Position numbers and translations under genes: made by a program. A stretch of 64,000 nucleotides of DNA from Castellaniella sp040276085 (GTDB lineage: Bacteria; Pseudomonadota; Gammaproteobacteria; Burkholderiales; Burkholderiaceae_B), in the NCBI RefSeq assembly GCF_040276085.1, contig NZ_JBELOK010000002.1, positions 310,001 through 374,000 on the forward strand, given 5' to 3'. Shown piece after piece: positions 55,625-62,636 of this stretch. A model generated the notes under the pieces. That model was given only the letters and a program-made list of their open reading frames with translations. It made no database searches and was not told where the DNA came from. Numbering within the stretch: the first letter of the stretch is position 1; the number at the start of each line of letters is the position of its first letter.

Positions 55625-55960
55625 CTACGCGGGGTTTGCCGGTGCACTGGGGTTCAGTCGGAAGTATTCAACCGGCTGGCGAATGCAAAACACCTGCAGG
55701 CCCGCAGCCTCGACCGCATGCATCAGCTCATCGCTCTTGCCATCTTCCAACATGAACGTCAGTTCTTCCGGTTCATCGGCAAGCTCAAAAAAATGCGCCG
55801 AATGCGAGCGATCATTCTCTCCCACACTCTCAGTATCGGTACGCCGGGTGTGGCGATTGATCCCCAATGTCTTGGCAATTCGCAGAACTGCGTCCAGCAC
55901 AAGTTCCCCGTGATGGCGGCGTGAGCGCGGCGCCATAAACGTAATTTCATAGCCTTTCAT
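55625..55960 (-). CDS. DUF190 family protein, second copy
   Basis: The 111-residue protein begins M-K-G-Y-E-I-T-F-M and contains S-A-H-F-F-E-L-A-D-E-P, clearly paralogous to the DUF190 protein beside crcB (47707-48072). It is the first clear gene behind fluoride riboswitch 5. A GTG-initiated 68-codon reading ends overlapping its ATG (see findings). The ATG at 55958-55960 follows GGAGAG. Confidence 0.86.
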   Translation of the reverse strand: MKGYEITFMAPRSRRHHGELVLDAVLRIAKTLGINRHTRRTDTESVGENDRSHSAHFFELADEPEELTFMLEDGKSDELMHAVEAAGLQVFCIRQPVEYFRLNPSAPANPA

Positions 55961-56187
55961 CGTTTCTCTCCAGAGGGCTGACGCAATACCAGCGGCGGCC
56001 TGGTAACAGCAAGGTGCGACCAGGCAATATGGCAATGGCAGTAGATAAAAGAGAGACGGGACCGCTTAATGTTGCGGTTTCGCTTCGAAACGGCGAAAAC
56101 CGGGAACCAAGCGCATCTGCTACCCAAGGGGTATTGACGGAAGGGTAGATCAAGATAGCTCACGAATCCTGTCTCCGAAAACGGATC

Positions 56188-56245
56188 ATCCAGGAGTCAT
56201 TGGCTTCAAATGCATGAAGCGGTCTATGGCGAACCCCACCGCCGA
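56188..56245 (-). promoter_or_regulatory. Fluoride riboswitch 5 (GGGGT/ACTCC subfamily), upstream of DUF190
   Basis: On the minus strand GGCGGTGGGGTTCGCC (56243-56228) is followed by a helix and GCCAATGACTCCTG. GGCG pairs with CGCC and GGGGT with ACTCC (one G-U) forms the pseudoknot. TCCTG (56195-56191) can alternatively pair with CAGGA (56171-56167) around an inner TCCG-TTTT-CGGA hairpin. The 227 nt from here to DUF190 contain only a possible leader ORF; 56,264-56,452 holds the promoter and nothing else I recognise. Confidence 0.82.
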
Positions 56246-56257
56246 GCTTTCTAAAGA

Positions 56258-56286
56258 ATTGTATCCAGCTACGCCCCACAAGGCAA
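56258..56286 (-). promoter_or_regulatory. Promoter before fluoride riboswitch 5
   Basis: Reading the minus strand, -35 TTGCCT (56286-56281) and -10 TACAAT (56263-56258) are separated by 17 bp, placing the start site just before the riboswitch. Confidence 0.65.
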
Positions 56287-56452
56287 CACATACCTCCGGG
56301 GGAGGCCAGAGGAGAGCGTCGAACAGTAGTAGTCACGGTGGCGGGCTTCACGCACGCCATACCTCCGCATATGCGAGATCAGAATACCGAACAGGCGCCA
56401 TAGGTAGCCGTATCAGCAAGGAGAAGCACGACCGGCCGCCAACGCCAGCAGA

Positions 56453-57550
56453 TCATGCCAGAGTCGTATTGACTTCTCGACGCGGCGCAGCCAGGTATTC
56501 CGGCGACTGCATTTCTGAAAGCCGCGAGACGGTGCGAGAAAACTCGGTCGAGAGTGGCCCACTGACGTACAACAACTCAGGGGCTACCTCTGCAGACAGG
56601 ATCAACTTCACACACCGGTCATAGAGCACATCGATCAGCCATATGAAGCGCCGAGCCTCGGAGGTCAAATTATCCGGCATCTGAGGCACCCCCGACAGCA
56701 GCACGGTGCGGAACTGGCTGGCGATTTCCAGGTAGTCATCTTGTGAATGCAAGCCGCCACACAATTCTTGAAAATCGAACCATACAACGCTACCTGCACG
56801 GCGCCGCGCAGGTAGATCGCGAGAATCAATACGCAGAATTGGATCTTCGTCCCTCTTCTCTGCCAAGCTGTCAAAGATCTTGACCATTGCAGCATCCGCC
56901 TCGGGGCCAAGCGGCGTATGGTAGATCGTGGTGTCCTCCAGCACTTGGCGGCGGTAATCGACACCATTGTCGACGCAAATCACTTCCAGCCGATCTTTCA
57001 ATAAGTCGATCGCTGGCAAGAAGCGTTCCCGCTGCAACCCGTCTGGATACAAATCATCAGGCGCAAAATTGGACGTAGTGACGAAACCGATATGATGGGA
57101 AAACAACGAATCGAGCAAACGATAAAGAATCATCGCATCGGCAATATCATTGACCACAAATTCATCGAAGCAGATAAGACCATAGCGCTCAGCAATGCGC
57201 GCGCCCAGCACACTGAGTGGATCCTGGCTTCCGGACAGCTTATGCAAATCGTGTTGTACCTCACGCATGAATTCGTGAAAATGAAGGCGCGTTTTCGACT
57301 CAAATGGAACCGCATTGAAAAAGCAATCCATCAGGAAACTCTTTCCCCTCCCTACGCCACCGTACATATATACGCCTCTCGGGGCATCAGCATGGTTGAG
57401 CAGTCTGTTCAGAATATTGGAGTGTTGCCGTTCATACGCCACCCATTCACGCGCACAACGCTCAAGCGATTCAACTGCTCGCAGCTGAGCCGGGTCGCTT
57501 GTAAAGCCTCGCGTTTCCAGGGCGCTCTCATAAACCTGCAAAACAGACAT
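56453..57550 (-). CDS. zapE: ZapE/AFG1-type AAA+ ATPase
   Basis: The 365-residue protein has P-R-G-V-Y-M-Y-G-G-V-G-R-G-K-S, with Walker A at 64-71, H-F-H-E-F-M, Walker B I-C-F-D-E-F and a C-terminal F-x-F-x-E-L-C-G-G. These match ZapE (AFG1-like), which influences FtsZ under stress. A second copy of zapE would be expected at its usual chromosomal place, so this may be an island paralogue. The ATG at 57548-57550 gives the conserved start. It is on the same strand downstream of DUF3579 but 146 bp away, and no riboswitch lies directly in front. Confidence 0.88.
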   Translation of the reverse strand: MSVLQVYESALETRGFTSDPAQLRAVESLERCAREWVAYERQHSNILNRLLNHADAPRGVYMYGGVGRGKSFLMDCFFNAVPFESKTRLHFHEFMREVQHDLHKLSGSQDPLSVLGARIAERYGLICFDEFVVNDIADAMILYRLLDSLFSHHIGFVTTSNFAPDDLYPDGLQRERFLPAIDLLKDRLEVICVDNGVDYRRQVLEDTTIYHTPLGPEADAAMVKIFDSLAEKRDEDPILRIDSRDLPARRRAGSVVWFDFQELCGGLHSQDDYLEIASQFRTVLLSGVPQMPDNLTSEARRFIWLIDVLYDRCVKLILSAEVAPELLYVSGPLSTEFSRTVSRLSEMQSPEYLAAPRREVNTTLA

Positions 57551-57696
57551 AATTTTTCCCAATGTATTTATCTATCTTTACCAACCTGCGATCGGCACTG
57601 GTGGAAACACTTTCATGTGCCATTACCCACCGATGGGTTGAGCACACCTACGGTTCAGAAGCCATAAATCGACCCCGCAACCTTCGGACTCAGCGA

Positions 57697-57993
57697 TCAT
57701 CTCATTTGAGCATCATCCGTTATTTGGAGGCCATTGCTCCTTGCAAAATCAAAAGCAAACTTCCAGGCCAGCGGCTCCAACTGCCGCAACCGGTAGTCAA
57801 TGAACACGCATGGAATGTCGTCCAGCATGCCTGGGATCGCATACGGCGAGTAGGAAAATGGATTCTCCGCCGCATGCGACGGACGAAATCTAGACAGCAC
57901 GCCCGCCAGTCGCTGCGCCCAGTCACTAGGTCGAAACCTTCGGCCATCCAAAGTCTCACCATGAATGATCATATAGCAGGCAGAATGATCCAT
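57697..57993 (-). CDS. DUF3579 family protein
   Basis: The 98-residue protein has I-I-H-G-x-T-L-D-G-R-R-F-R-P-S-D-W-A-Q-R-L followed by F-S-Y-S-P-Y, matching the DUF3579 family of betaproteobacteria. Function is unknown. It is 76 bp downstream of the DGNHR-motif gene on the same strand and may be co-transcribed with it from fluoride riboswitch 6. Confidence 0.8.
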   Translation of the reverse strand: MDHSACYMIIHGETLDGRRFRPSDWAQRLAGVLSRFRPSHAAENPFSYSPYAIPGMLDDIPCVFIDYRLRQLEPLAWKFAFDFARSNGLQITDDAQMR

Positions 57994-58069
57994 TTAGATA
58001 TTCCGAATCGGAGACACAACGATCTTTGGAACACATCCGAGCGTACCTGCCGTTGTTACTGCATGCGAG

Positions 58070-58543
58070 CTAATGACCGACTGACCACGGTGACCTGTGT
58101 CTTTTATGTGGAGAAAGGCGCTGGCTACCCGCCAATCCCCCATAGCGGTGATTTTTGGGCAGACACAAAACGTTATCAGGAGTGAACTGCGCCTCACCCA
58201 GCACAAATGCTGAGATGAACATATCCCCTCGTAATATGGCGGCCGCAAGCCTATGGTTTCCATCAGTCATGGGCCAGGCGCGTGAGCACGCTCTCAGATC
58301 GATCGTGATGGGCTCGTCCCAACCTGTAATGGCCAACGTAGCCACACGCGCGACGTGCATCGTGCGCGTATCAAAAATCTTGCCAAGAAACCGTTCCCCC
58401 GTCTTTATCTGACGTAACATCTCTTGTCGCACTTCCGATGGCTTAATGGGGGTGTAAAACCCAAAATGATTTCCGGAATATAGATCGAGGCGAAGTTTGA
58501 CCAGTTTCTCAACTGGAATTCTGACGACAAGTTTTGGTGTCAT
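58070..58543 (-). CDS. Uncharacterised protein with a ParB-like DGNHR motif
   Basis: The 157-residue protein has the sequence D-G-N-H-R-L-A-A-A at 94-102, resembling the D-G-x-H-R nucleotide-binding motif of ParB/sulfiredoxin-fold proteins. No other domain is clear; the C-terminus is basic and His-rich. It overlaps the upstream ORF by ATGA and is second in the operon behind fluoride riboswitch 6. A function cannot be given. Confidence 0.6.
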   Translation of the reverse strand: MTPKLVVRIPVEKLVKLRLDLYSGNHFGFYTPIKPSEVRQEMLRQIKTGERFLGKIFDTRTMHVARVATLAITGWDEPITIDLRACSRAWPMTDGNHRLAAAILRGDMFISAFVLGEAQFTPDNVLCLPKNHRYGGLAGSQRLSPHKRHRSPWSVGH

Positions 58544-58875
58544 GGCGCAGCCCCTTCCAAAGCCGGTATCCGTAAGACCTCCGTGGGCCACGTTCGGATG
58601 GAAGCAAACAAGGCTCCACCCGTACGGACAGCCCAATTCGGCAGTTGCACGCCTTTGCACAGATACAGTGGGCAGAGTGCCACGACACGCGATGGAACCC
58701 GAAAAATAAACTTTCGAGCCCCACCAGGTGCGTAAGCCGAATTCGATGTCGGGAAAGTGTGACGCCTGGATGTGATCAGGGCATCCGAGAGGCGGAGAAC
58801 ATCGTCTGCAGACGAGCCGTCGTGTACCTGGCGGTACAGATATCCTGCAATGCGCGTCGTTATTGTTAACATCAT
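58540..58875 (-). CDS. Hypothetical protein, first gene behind fluoride riboswitch 6
   Basis: The 111-residue reading begins M-M-L-T-I-T-T-R-I. It is basic with no recognisable domain; the C-terminal half includes W-A-V-R-T-G-G-A-L-F. Support comes from position: it starts 35 nt after the riboswitch, runs up to an ATGA overlap with the next gene, and has a GGTGGC Shine-Dalgarno-like stretch. No family recognised. Confidence 0.5.
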   Translation of the reverse strand: MMLTITTRIAGYLYRQVHDGSSADDVLRLSDALITSRRHTFPTSNSAYAPGGARKFIFRVPSRVVALCPLYLCKGVQLPNWAVRTGGALFASIRTWPTEVLRIPALEGAAP

Positions 58876-58910
58876 GCCACCAATTTCGATTCCGTAATAC
58901 GGACGATGAA

Positions 58911-58968
58911 ATCAGTAGGCATCATCAGCCATTGTCAGGCAATTTGAAGGAGGAATGCCATCTCCTTA
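58911..58968 (-). promoter_or_regulatory. Fluoride riboswitch 6, upstream of the uncharacterised pair
   Basis: On the minus strand GGAGATGGCATTCCTCC (58965-58949) is followed by a helix and GGCTGATGATGCCTACTG (to 58913), a textbook core. ATGCC of the pseudoknot can also pair with GGCAT that contains the start of the next ORF. Confidence 0.95.
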
Positions 58969-58972
58969 TCGA

Positions 58973-59014
58973 TGTCATGTTAAGACATGACGCCCGCCTT
59001 GGCAATGCCTTACC
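58973..59014 (-). promoter_or_regulatory. Promoter before fluoride riboswitch 6
   Basis: Reading the minus strand, TTGCCA and TAACAT are separated by 17 bp just upstream of the riboswitch. The -35 resembles that of riboswitch 5 (TTGCCT). Coordinates are approximate to a few bases. Confidence 0.55.
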
Positions 59015-59094
59015 ACACCGTTGACACCAGATACAACCCTCGACCCGGCATGTACCACGCCTCCGGGCAGCTCCCCGCAATCGGCCGATGCCGG

Positions 59095-59700
59095 TCAAGG
59101 ATGCTGGTGGTCTTGGGGTACCGCATTGAGCACGGCCAATACCCATCGATGCCCATTCCAATCGAGGCGATTCCAGCATCCATTGTCTTGATGTATCCGA
59201 CCCGCCTTTCCTTTGAGCTCGTTGACCAGGCCCGTCAACAGCACTCGATTCGTTGCATCGTGGCCGACCATGGCGAAAGCCGGACCAGTCGAGGTCTCCA
59301 GCATGGACCAGAACGCACGCATCACACGCCCGCACAGCGTATCCCAGGGCTCTACGCCCGGCGCGGCATCCACGGATCCGAACTGCTGCAATACGGCTGC
59401 CCGCGACGCGCCCGTCCACCGGCCATAATCCCTGTCATTCAGGTCGTCGTCCATCTCGACGGGCACACCCGCCGCACACGCTATGGGTCGCGCCGTGTCC
59501 AGTGCTCGGCGCAGCGGGCTGGACACTACACGAGACAACATCACACCGGCGAATATCCTGCCAAGTGCTTCGGCTTGCTCGTAACCAAGGTCGGTGAGTT
59601 CCGGATCGGCGTGACCTCGCAGACGATCATCGCGGTTGTAAGCCGTCTGGCCGTGCCGAATAAGATACAGTTTTGTAACGCGCTGGTGGCTGACGCTCAT
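59095..59700 (-). CDS. Histidine phosphatase superfamily protein (GpmB/CobC-like)
   Basis: The 201-residue protein has phospho-acceptor R-H-G at 15-17 in L-I-R-H-G-Q-T, R-L-R-G-H, S-P-L-R-R-A-L-D-T-A and the second catalytic His in V-G-H-D. It belongs to the branch of broad phosphatases rather than to true phosphoglycerate mutase. GGGAGTC precedes the ATG at 59698-59700, and this Shine-Dalgarno is complementary to the upstream riboswitch. The specific substrate is unknown. Confidence 0.85.
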   Translation of the reverse strand: MSVSHQRVTKLYLIRHGQTAYNRDDRLRGHADPELTDLGYEQAEALGRIFAGVMLSRVVSSPLRRALDTARPIACAAGVPVEMDDDLNDRDYGRWTGASRAAVLQQFGSVDAAPGVEPWDTLCGRVMRAFWSMLETSTGPAFAMVGHDATNRVLLTGLVNELKGKAGRIHQDNGCWNRLDWNGHRWVLAVLNAVPQDHQHP

Positions 59701-59791
59701 GGTCTGACTCCCTGCCCAGTCACCCCGCACACGCTGCACAAATGGCGGCAGTGGGGGGCATTGCCCTAGACTTTCGTTCTCAGGAACGATC

Positions 59792-59848
59792 TCTCAGGAG
59801 TCATCGGCCTCAGTACGAGGCGGTTCCAGGTGAACCCCACCACCCACC
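59792..59848 (-). promoter_or_regulatory. Fluoride riboswitch 7 (GGGGT/ACTCC subfamily), upstream of the histidine phosphatase
   Basis: On the minus strand GGTGGTGGGGTTCACC (59844-59829) is followed by a helix and GGCCGATGACTCCTG (to 59795). GGTG/CACC and GGGGT/ACTCC make the stem and pseudoknot. TGACTCC (59803-59797) is perfectly complementary to GGAGTCA (59711-59705), which holds the Shine-Dalgarno of the downstream gene. Confidence 0.82.
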
Positions 59849-59937
59849 GCGCCATTACATCATGTTTCGTCCCGGCGTGCACATCCAGGCCACGGGTATC
59901 GCGTAAACTCGACACGCCATCGGAAAGGACAATCTCC

Positions 59938-60558
59938 ATGCACAAAGAAATAGAACGGAAATTCCTGGTCCTGCGTACAGATTTCCTCGGATCTCCCGAA
60001 ATACCGCGCAAGCATTTCGAGCAGGCCTATCTTCTGCCAGAGGCCCTTCATTATGAATTCAATCGCGAGGATGCTGAATACAAGCTGGACATTTTCTTGA
60101 ATGGGGAATTTGCCCGCTTGATGCTGTCATTGCGTGTATCGGCCGAAGACCGGATGGCGCTCGATCAGATTCTGTTCTCAGATGATGGCACGCCAAAAGT
60201 AAAACCACGCATCCGCATCCTTGACGGCGAAGAGGCAGTGCTCACCCTCAAGGGTAAAGCCTGCGGATTGTCCAGAGACGAGTTCGAGGTTCCCCTACCG
60301 CTGGAAATGGCAAAGTTGGCCATCAGGCAGGCAAAATCCAGCTTGCAAAAAACCAGATACTTCGTGCCCATTGGTACCCGGACCTTCGAAGTCGACGTCT
60401 ACGAGGGCCCGCTGCAAGGCCTTGCAACCGCGGAGGTCGAATTCTCGGAAAGCGAAAATCCCATGGATCTGACACTGCCCGACTGGGTGGGGCGCGACGT
60501 GAGCGAGGAGATAGAATATTCCAATGCATGGCTGGCCGAATTCGGGTCTTGTCATTGA
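59938..60558 (+). CDS. CYTH-domain protein (inorganic triphosphatase / adenylate cyclase IV type)
   Basis: The 206-residue protein starts M-H-K-E-I-E-R-K-F-L-V, whose E-x-E-x-K is the CYTH signature, and has later alternating charged strands (K-P-R-I-R-I, L-T-L-K-G-K, E-F-E-V) and D-V-Y-E-G. CYTH enzymes bind triphosphates with divalent metals and may hydrolyse inorganic triphosphate, thiamine triphosphate or make cAMP. AAAGGA precedes the ATG. No fluoride riboswitch is seen on its own strand, but it is divergent from riboswitch 7. Confidence 0.88.
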   Translation: MHKEIERKFLVLRTDFLGSPEIPRKHFEQAYLLPEALHYEFNREDAEYKLDIFLNGEFARLMLSLRVSAEDRMALDQILFSDDGTPKVKPRIRILDGEEAVLTLKGKACGLSRDEFEVPLPLEMAKLAIRQAKSSLQKTRYFVPIGTRTFEVDVYEGPLQGLATAEVEFSESENPMDLTLPDWVGRDVSEEIEYSNAWLAEFGSCH

Positions 60559-60577
60559 CATAGGCTTCGTGTATTCT
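60549..60577 (+). promoter_or_regulatory. Promoter before fluoride riboswitch 8
   Basis: -35 TTGTCA (60549-60554) and -10 TATTCT (60572-60577) are separated by 17 bp. The -35 overlaps the end of the CYTH gene. Confidence 0.65.
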
Positions 60578-60592
60578 GCTGCTGCAGCACCC

Positions 60593-60645
60593 GGAGATGA
60601 CATCCTCCTGAACCGCCACAGTCTGGCTGATGATGTCTGGCACTA
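60593..60645 (+). promoter_or_regulatory. Fluoride riboswitch 8, covarying variant, upstream of citrate synthase
   Basis: GGAGATGACATCCTCC (60593-60608) is followed by a helix and GGCTGATGATGTCTGG (ending 60640). Compared with the other copies, GGCAT has become GACAT and ATGCC has become ATGTC, so pseudoknot pairing is kept. The ordinary P1 (GGAG/CTCC) is intact. The rest of the gap to 60768 is leader. Confidence 0.85.
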
Positions 60646-60767
60646 CCTGGATCGGCCCCTTGACACCAGCGGGAGCGACTTCAGGAAAGGTGGCCACCGG
60701 GGCTTCGTTTTGCTTCATCGCGCGGTTCTCCGGCGGTCCTCCATAGCTGGAACATCTGAGGATCGAC

Positions 60768-62075
60768 ATGGATTTCAAGCAGCCTGCTACGGCAACCCTC
60801 AACTTTCCCGATTCGTCTCAAGCCATCGTGCTGCCTGTCTACAAAGGTACTCGGGGCCCGGACGTCATCGACATCCGAAAACTCTACAGCCAAACCGGCA
60901 TGTTCACCTACGACCCGGGGTTCATGTCAACCGCCTCCTGCAAATCGGACATCACATTCATAGACGGCGATAGGGGTGAGCTGGCATACCGCGGCTACTC
61001 CATCGAAGACCTCGCGCAAAACGCGGATTTCCTGGAAACCTGCTACCTGCTGCTCAACGGAGAACTCCCCAATACGCAGCAAAAGGCAGAGTTCGTCCGT
61101 ACGGTCACGATGCACACGATGGTGCAAGAGCAAATGCATGCCTTCTTCAGGGGATTCCGGCGGGATGCTCACCCGATGGCAATCCTCGTGGCAGCTGTCG
61201 GGGCACTGTCGGCCTTCTATCACGACTCGCTGGATATCAACAATCCCCGGCATCGCGAGATATCGGCCATCCGCATGATCGCCAAGCTGCCCACTTTGGT
61301 GGCAATGGCCTACAAATATAGCCTGGGGCAGCCGTTCGTCTACCCGCGCAACGACCTGTCGTATAGCGCGAACTTCATGCACATGATGTTCTCGACGCCC
61401 TGTGAACCCTACGTCGGAAATGAGGTCCTGGTGCGGGCGCTCGACCGTATCCTGATACTGCACGCGGATCACGAACAGAACGCCTCGACCTCGACGGTTC
61501 GTCTGGCGGGGTCGTCGGGCGCCAACCCATTTGCCTGCATCGCGGCGGGAATCGCCTGCCTGTGGGGCCCCGCGCACGGGGGAGCGAACGAGGCTGCGCT
61601 CAACATGCTGGAGCAAATCGGCTCTGCCGATCACATCGGGGAGTTCATCAAACGCGTGAAGGACAAGGATTCCGGCGTAAAGCTGATGGGGTTTGGTCAC
61701 CGCGTGTACAAGAACTACGACCCGCGTGCCAAGCTGATGCGGCAGACGTGCCACGAAGTACTGAACGAACTGGGCCTGTATAACGATCCACTGTTCAAGC
61801 TGGCGATGGCGCTGGAACGGATTGCGCTGGAGGACGAATATTTCGTGTCGCGCAAACTGTATCCGAACGTCGATTTCTATTCGGGCATCGTGCAGCGCGC
61901 ACTGGGGATTCCAAAATCCATGTTCACATGCATCTTCGCAGCTGCAAGGACAATCGGCTGGATCGCGCAGTGGAACGAAATGATCGCGGATCCGGAACAA
62001 AAAATAGGGCGCCCACGGCAGCTCTATACGGGCGAAGCACGCCACCAACTGATACCAATCGCAGAGCGTGCCTGA
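60768..62075 (+). CDS. gltA: Citrate synthase, island-encoded
   Basis: The 435-residue type II citrate synthase has the catalytic His in A-D-H-E-Q-N-A-S-T, the G-P-A-H-G-G-A-N loop, the second catalytic block G-F-G-H-R-V-Y-K-N-Y-D-P-R and the late R-P-R-Q-L-Y-T-G. It joins acetyl-CoA and oxaloacetate in the TCA cycle. GAGG precedes the ATG at 60768. Because it lies behind a fluoride riboswitch, it is probably a second, conditionally expressed copy; the housekeeping gltA is not in this window. Confidence 0.94.
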   Translation: MDFKQPATATLNFPDSSQAIVLPVYKGTRGPDVIDIRKLYSQTGMFTYDPGFMSTASCKSDITFIDGDRGELAYRGYSIEDLAQNADFLETCYLLLNGELPNTQQKAEFVRTVTMHTMVQEQMHAFFRGFRRDAHPMAILVAAVGALSAFYHDSLDINNPRHREISAIRMIAKLPTLVAMAYKYSLGQPFVYPRNDLSYSANFMHMMFSTPCEPYVGNEVLVRALDRILILHADHEQNASTSTVRLAGSSGANPFACIAAGIACLWGPAHGGANEAALNMLEQIGSADHIGEFIKRVKDKDSGVKLMGFGHRVYKNYDPRAKLMRQTCHEVLNELGLYNDPLFKLAMALERIALEDEYFVSRKLYPNVDFYSGIVQRALGIPKSMFTCIFAAARTIGWIAQWNEMIADPEQKIGRPRQLYTGEARHQLIPIAERA

Positions 62076-62127
62076 GCGGGACCACATTCGGATTCTCTGC
62101 TTAACTTCTAAAGGCGAGGTCATTCAT

Positions 62128-62313
62128 ATGAGGCTATTCAAGATGCAGGACGTTCTCCACAGAATCTTGGCTGTCGCAAAAATGGCGATGCACGGTCGAG
62201 AACGAAATCGCCAGATCATCATCACCCCTCGTTGGGATAGCAGATTCGAATACAAGGGTCTGCGAGGATCCCCAGCTGTCGCCAAGCGACGTAGCACACA
62301 CCATCGGTACTAG
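62128..62313 (+). CDS. Possible small basic protein
   Basis: This 61-codon reading begins M-R-L-F-K-M-Q-D-V-L and is rich in Arg, Lys and His; no family is recognised. GAGG lies about nine bases before the ATG. It is 52 bp after gltA and could be co-transcribed. It is supported only by the start signal and position. The rest of 62,314-62,535 shows a promoter and nothing else recognisable. Confidence 0.3.
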   Translation: MRLFKMQDVLHRILAVAKMAMHGRERNRQIIITPRWDSRFEYKGLRGSPAVAKRRSTHHRY

Positions 62314-62501
62314 AACCAGCGGGTGCCACGGGCGGCCGAGTGCTGCCCCTTCTCAAGGCAGCCCAAACCGAGACACCGGCAGCCTGAAGACAGACTGATC
62401 CGATTGACCAGAAAGTCATCTCGCAAGAGATACATGCACCGCTGAAGTTGGCACTATGGTTTCGGGCTGATCTTCAACGGTGCATTTTCCGTCCCGGACT
62501 C

Positions 62502-62529
62502 TTGACACTGGCACCGCATGTAGTATGCT
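62502..62529 (+). promoter_or_regulatory. Promoter before fluoride riboswitch 9
   Basis: Consensus -35 TTGACA (62502-62507) and -10 TATGCT (62524-62529) are separated by 16 bp, placing the transcription start close to 62,536 at the first base of the riboswitch. Confidence 0.75.
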
Positions 62530-62535
62530 CATTCG

Positions 62536-62597
62536 TAAGGCGATGGGGTTCGCCACGGCGCTGGCCGGAACTGCCGCAAGGCTGATGACTCCTGACG
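62536..62597 (+). promoter_or_regulatory. Fluoride riboswitch 9 (GGGGT/ACTCC subfamily), upstream of hyfC
   Basis: GGCGATGGGGTTCGCC (62539-62554) is followed by a helix and GGCTGATGACTCCTGACG. TCCTGACG (62590-62597) is perfectly complementary to CGTCAGGA (62623-62630), which contains the Shine-Dalgarno of hyfC. This predicts that fluoride binding frees the ribosome binding site. Confidence 0.9.
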
Positions 62598-62636
62598 ATT
62601 CGAACAACAAGAAGTCAGAAACCGTCAGGAAGCCAT

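Noticed and set aside
57994..58263. 89-codon minus-strand ORF overlapping the DGNHR gene
   Set aside because: It overlaps the frame supported by the ATGA coupling and has no domain or ribosome binding site.
60323..60802. Minus-strand ORF spanning the gap before gltA
   Set aside because: It would run against fluoride riboswitch 8 and a good plus-strand promoter, and has no recognisable domain.
60927..62123. 398-codon minus-strand ORF
   Set aside because: Antisense shadow of citrate synthase.
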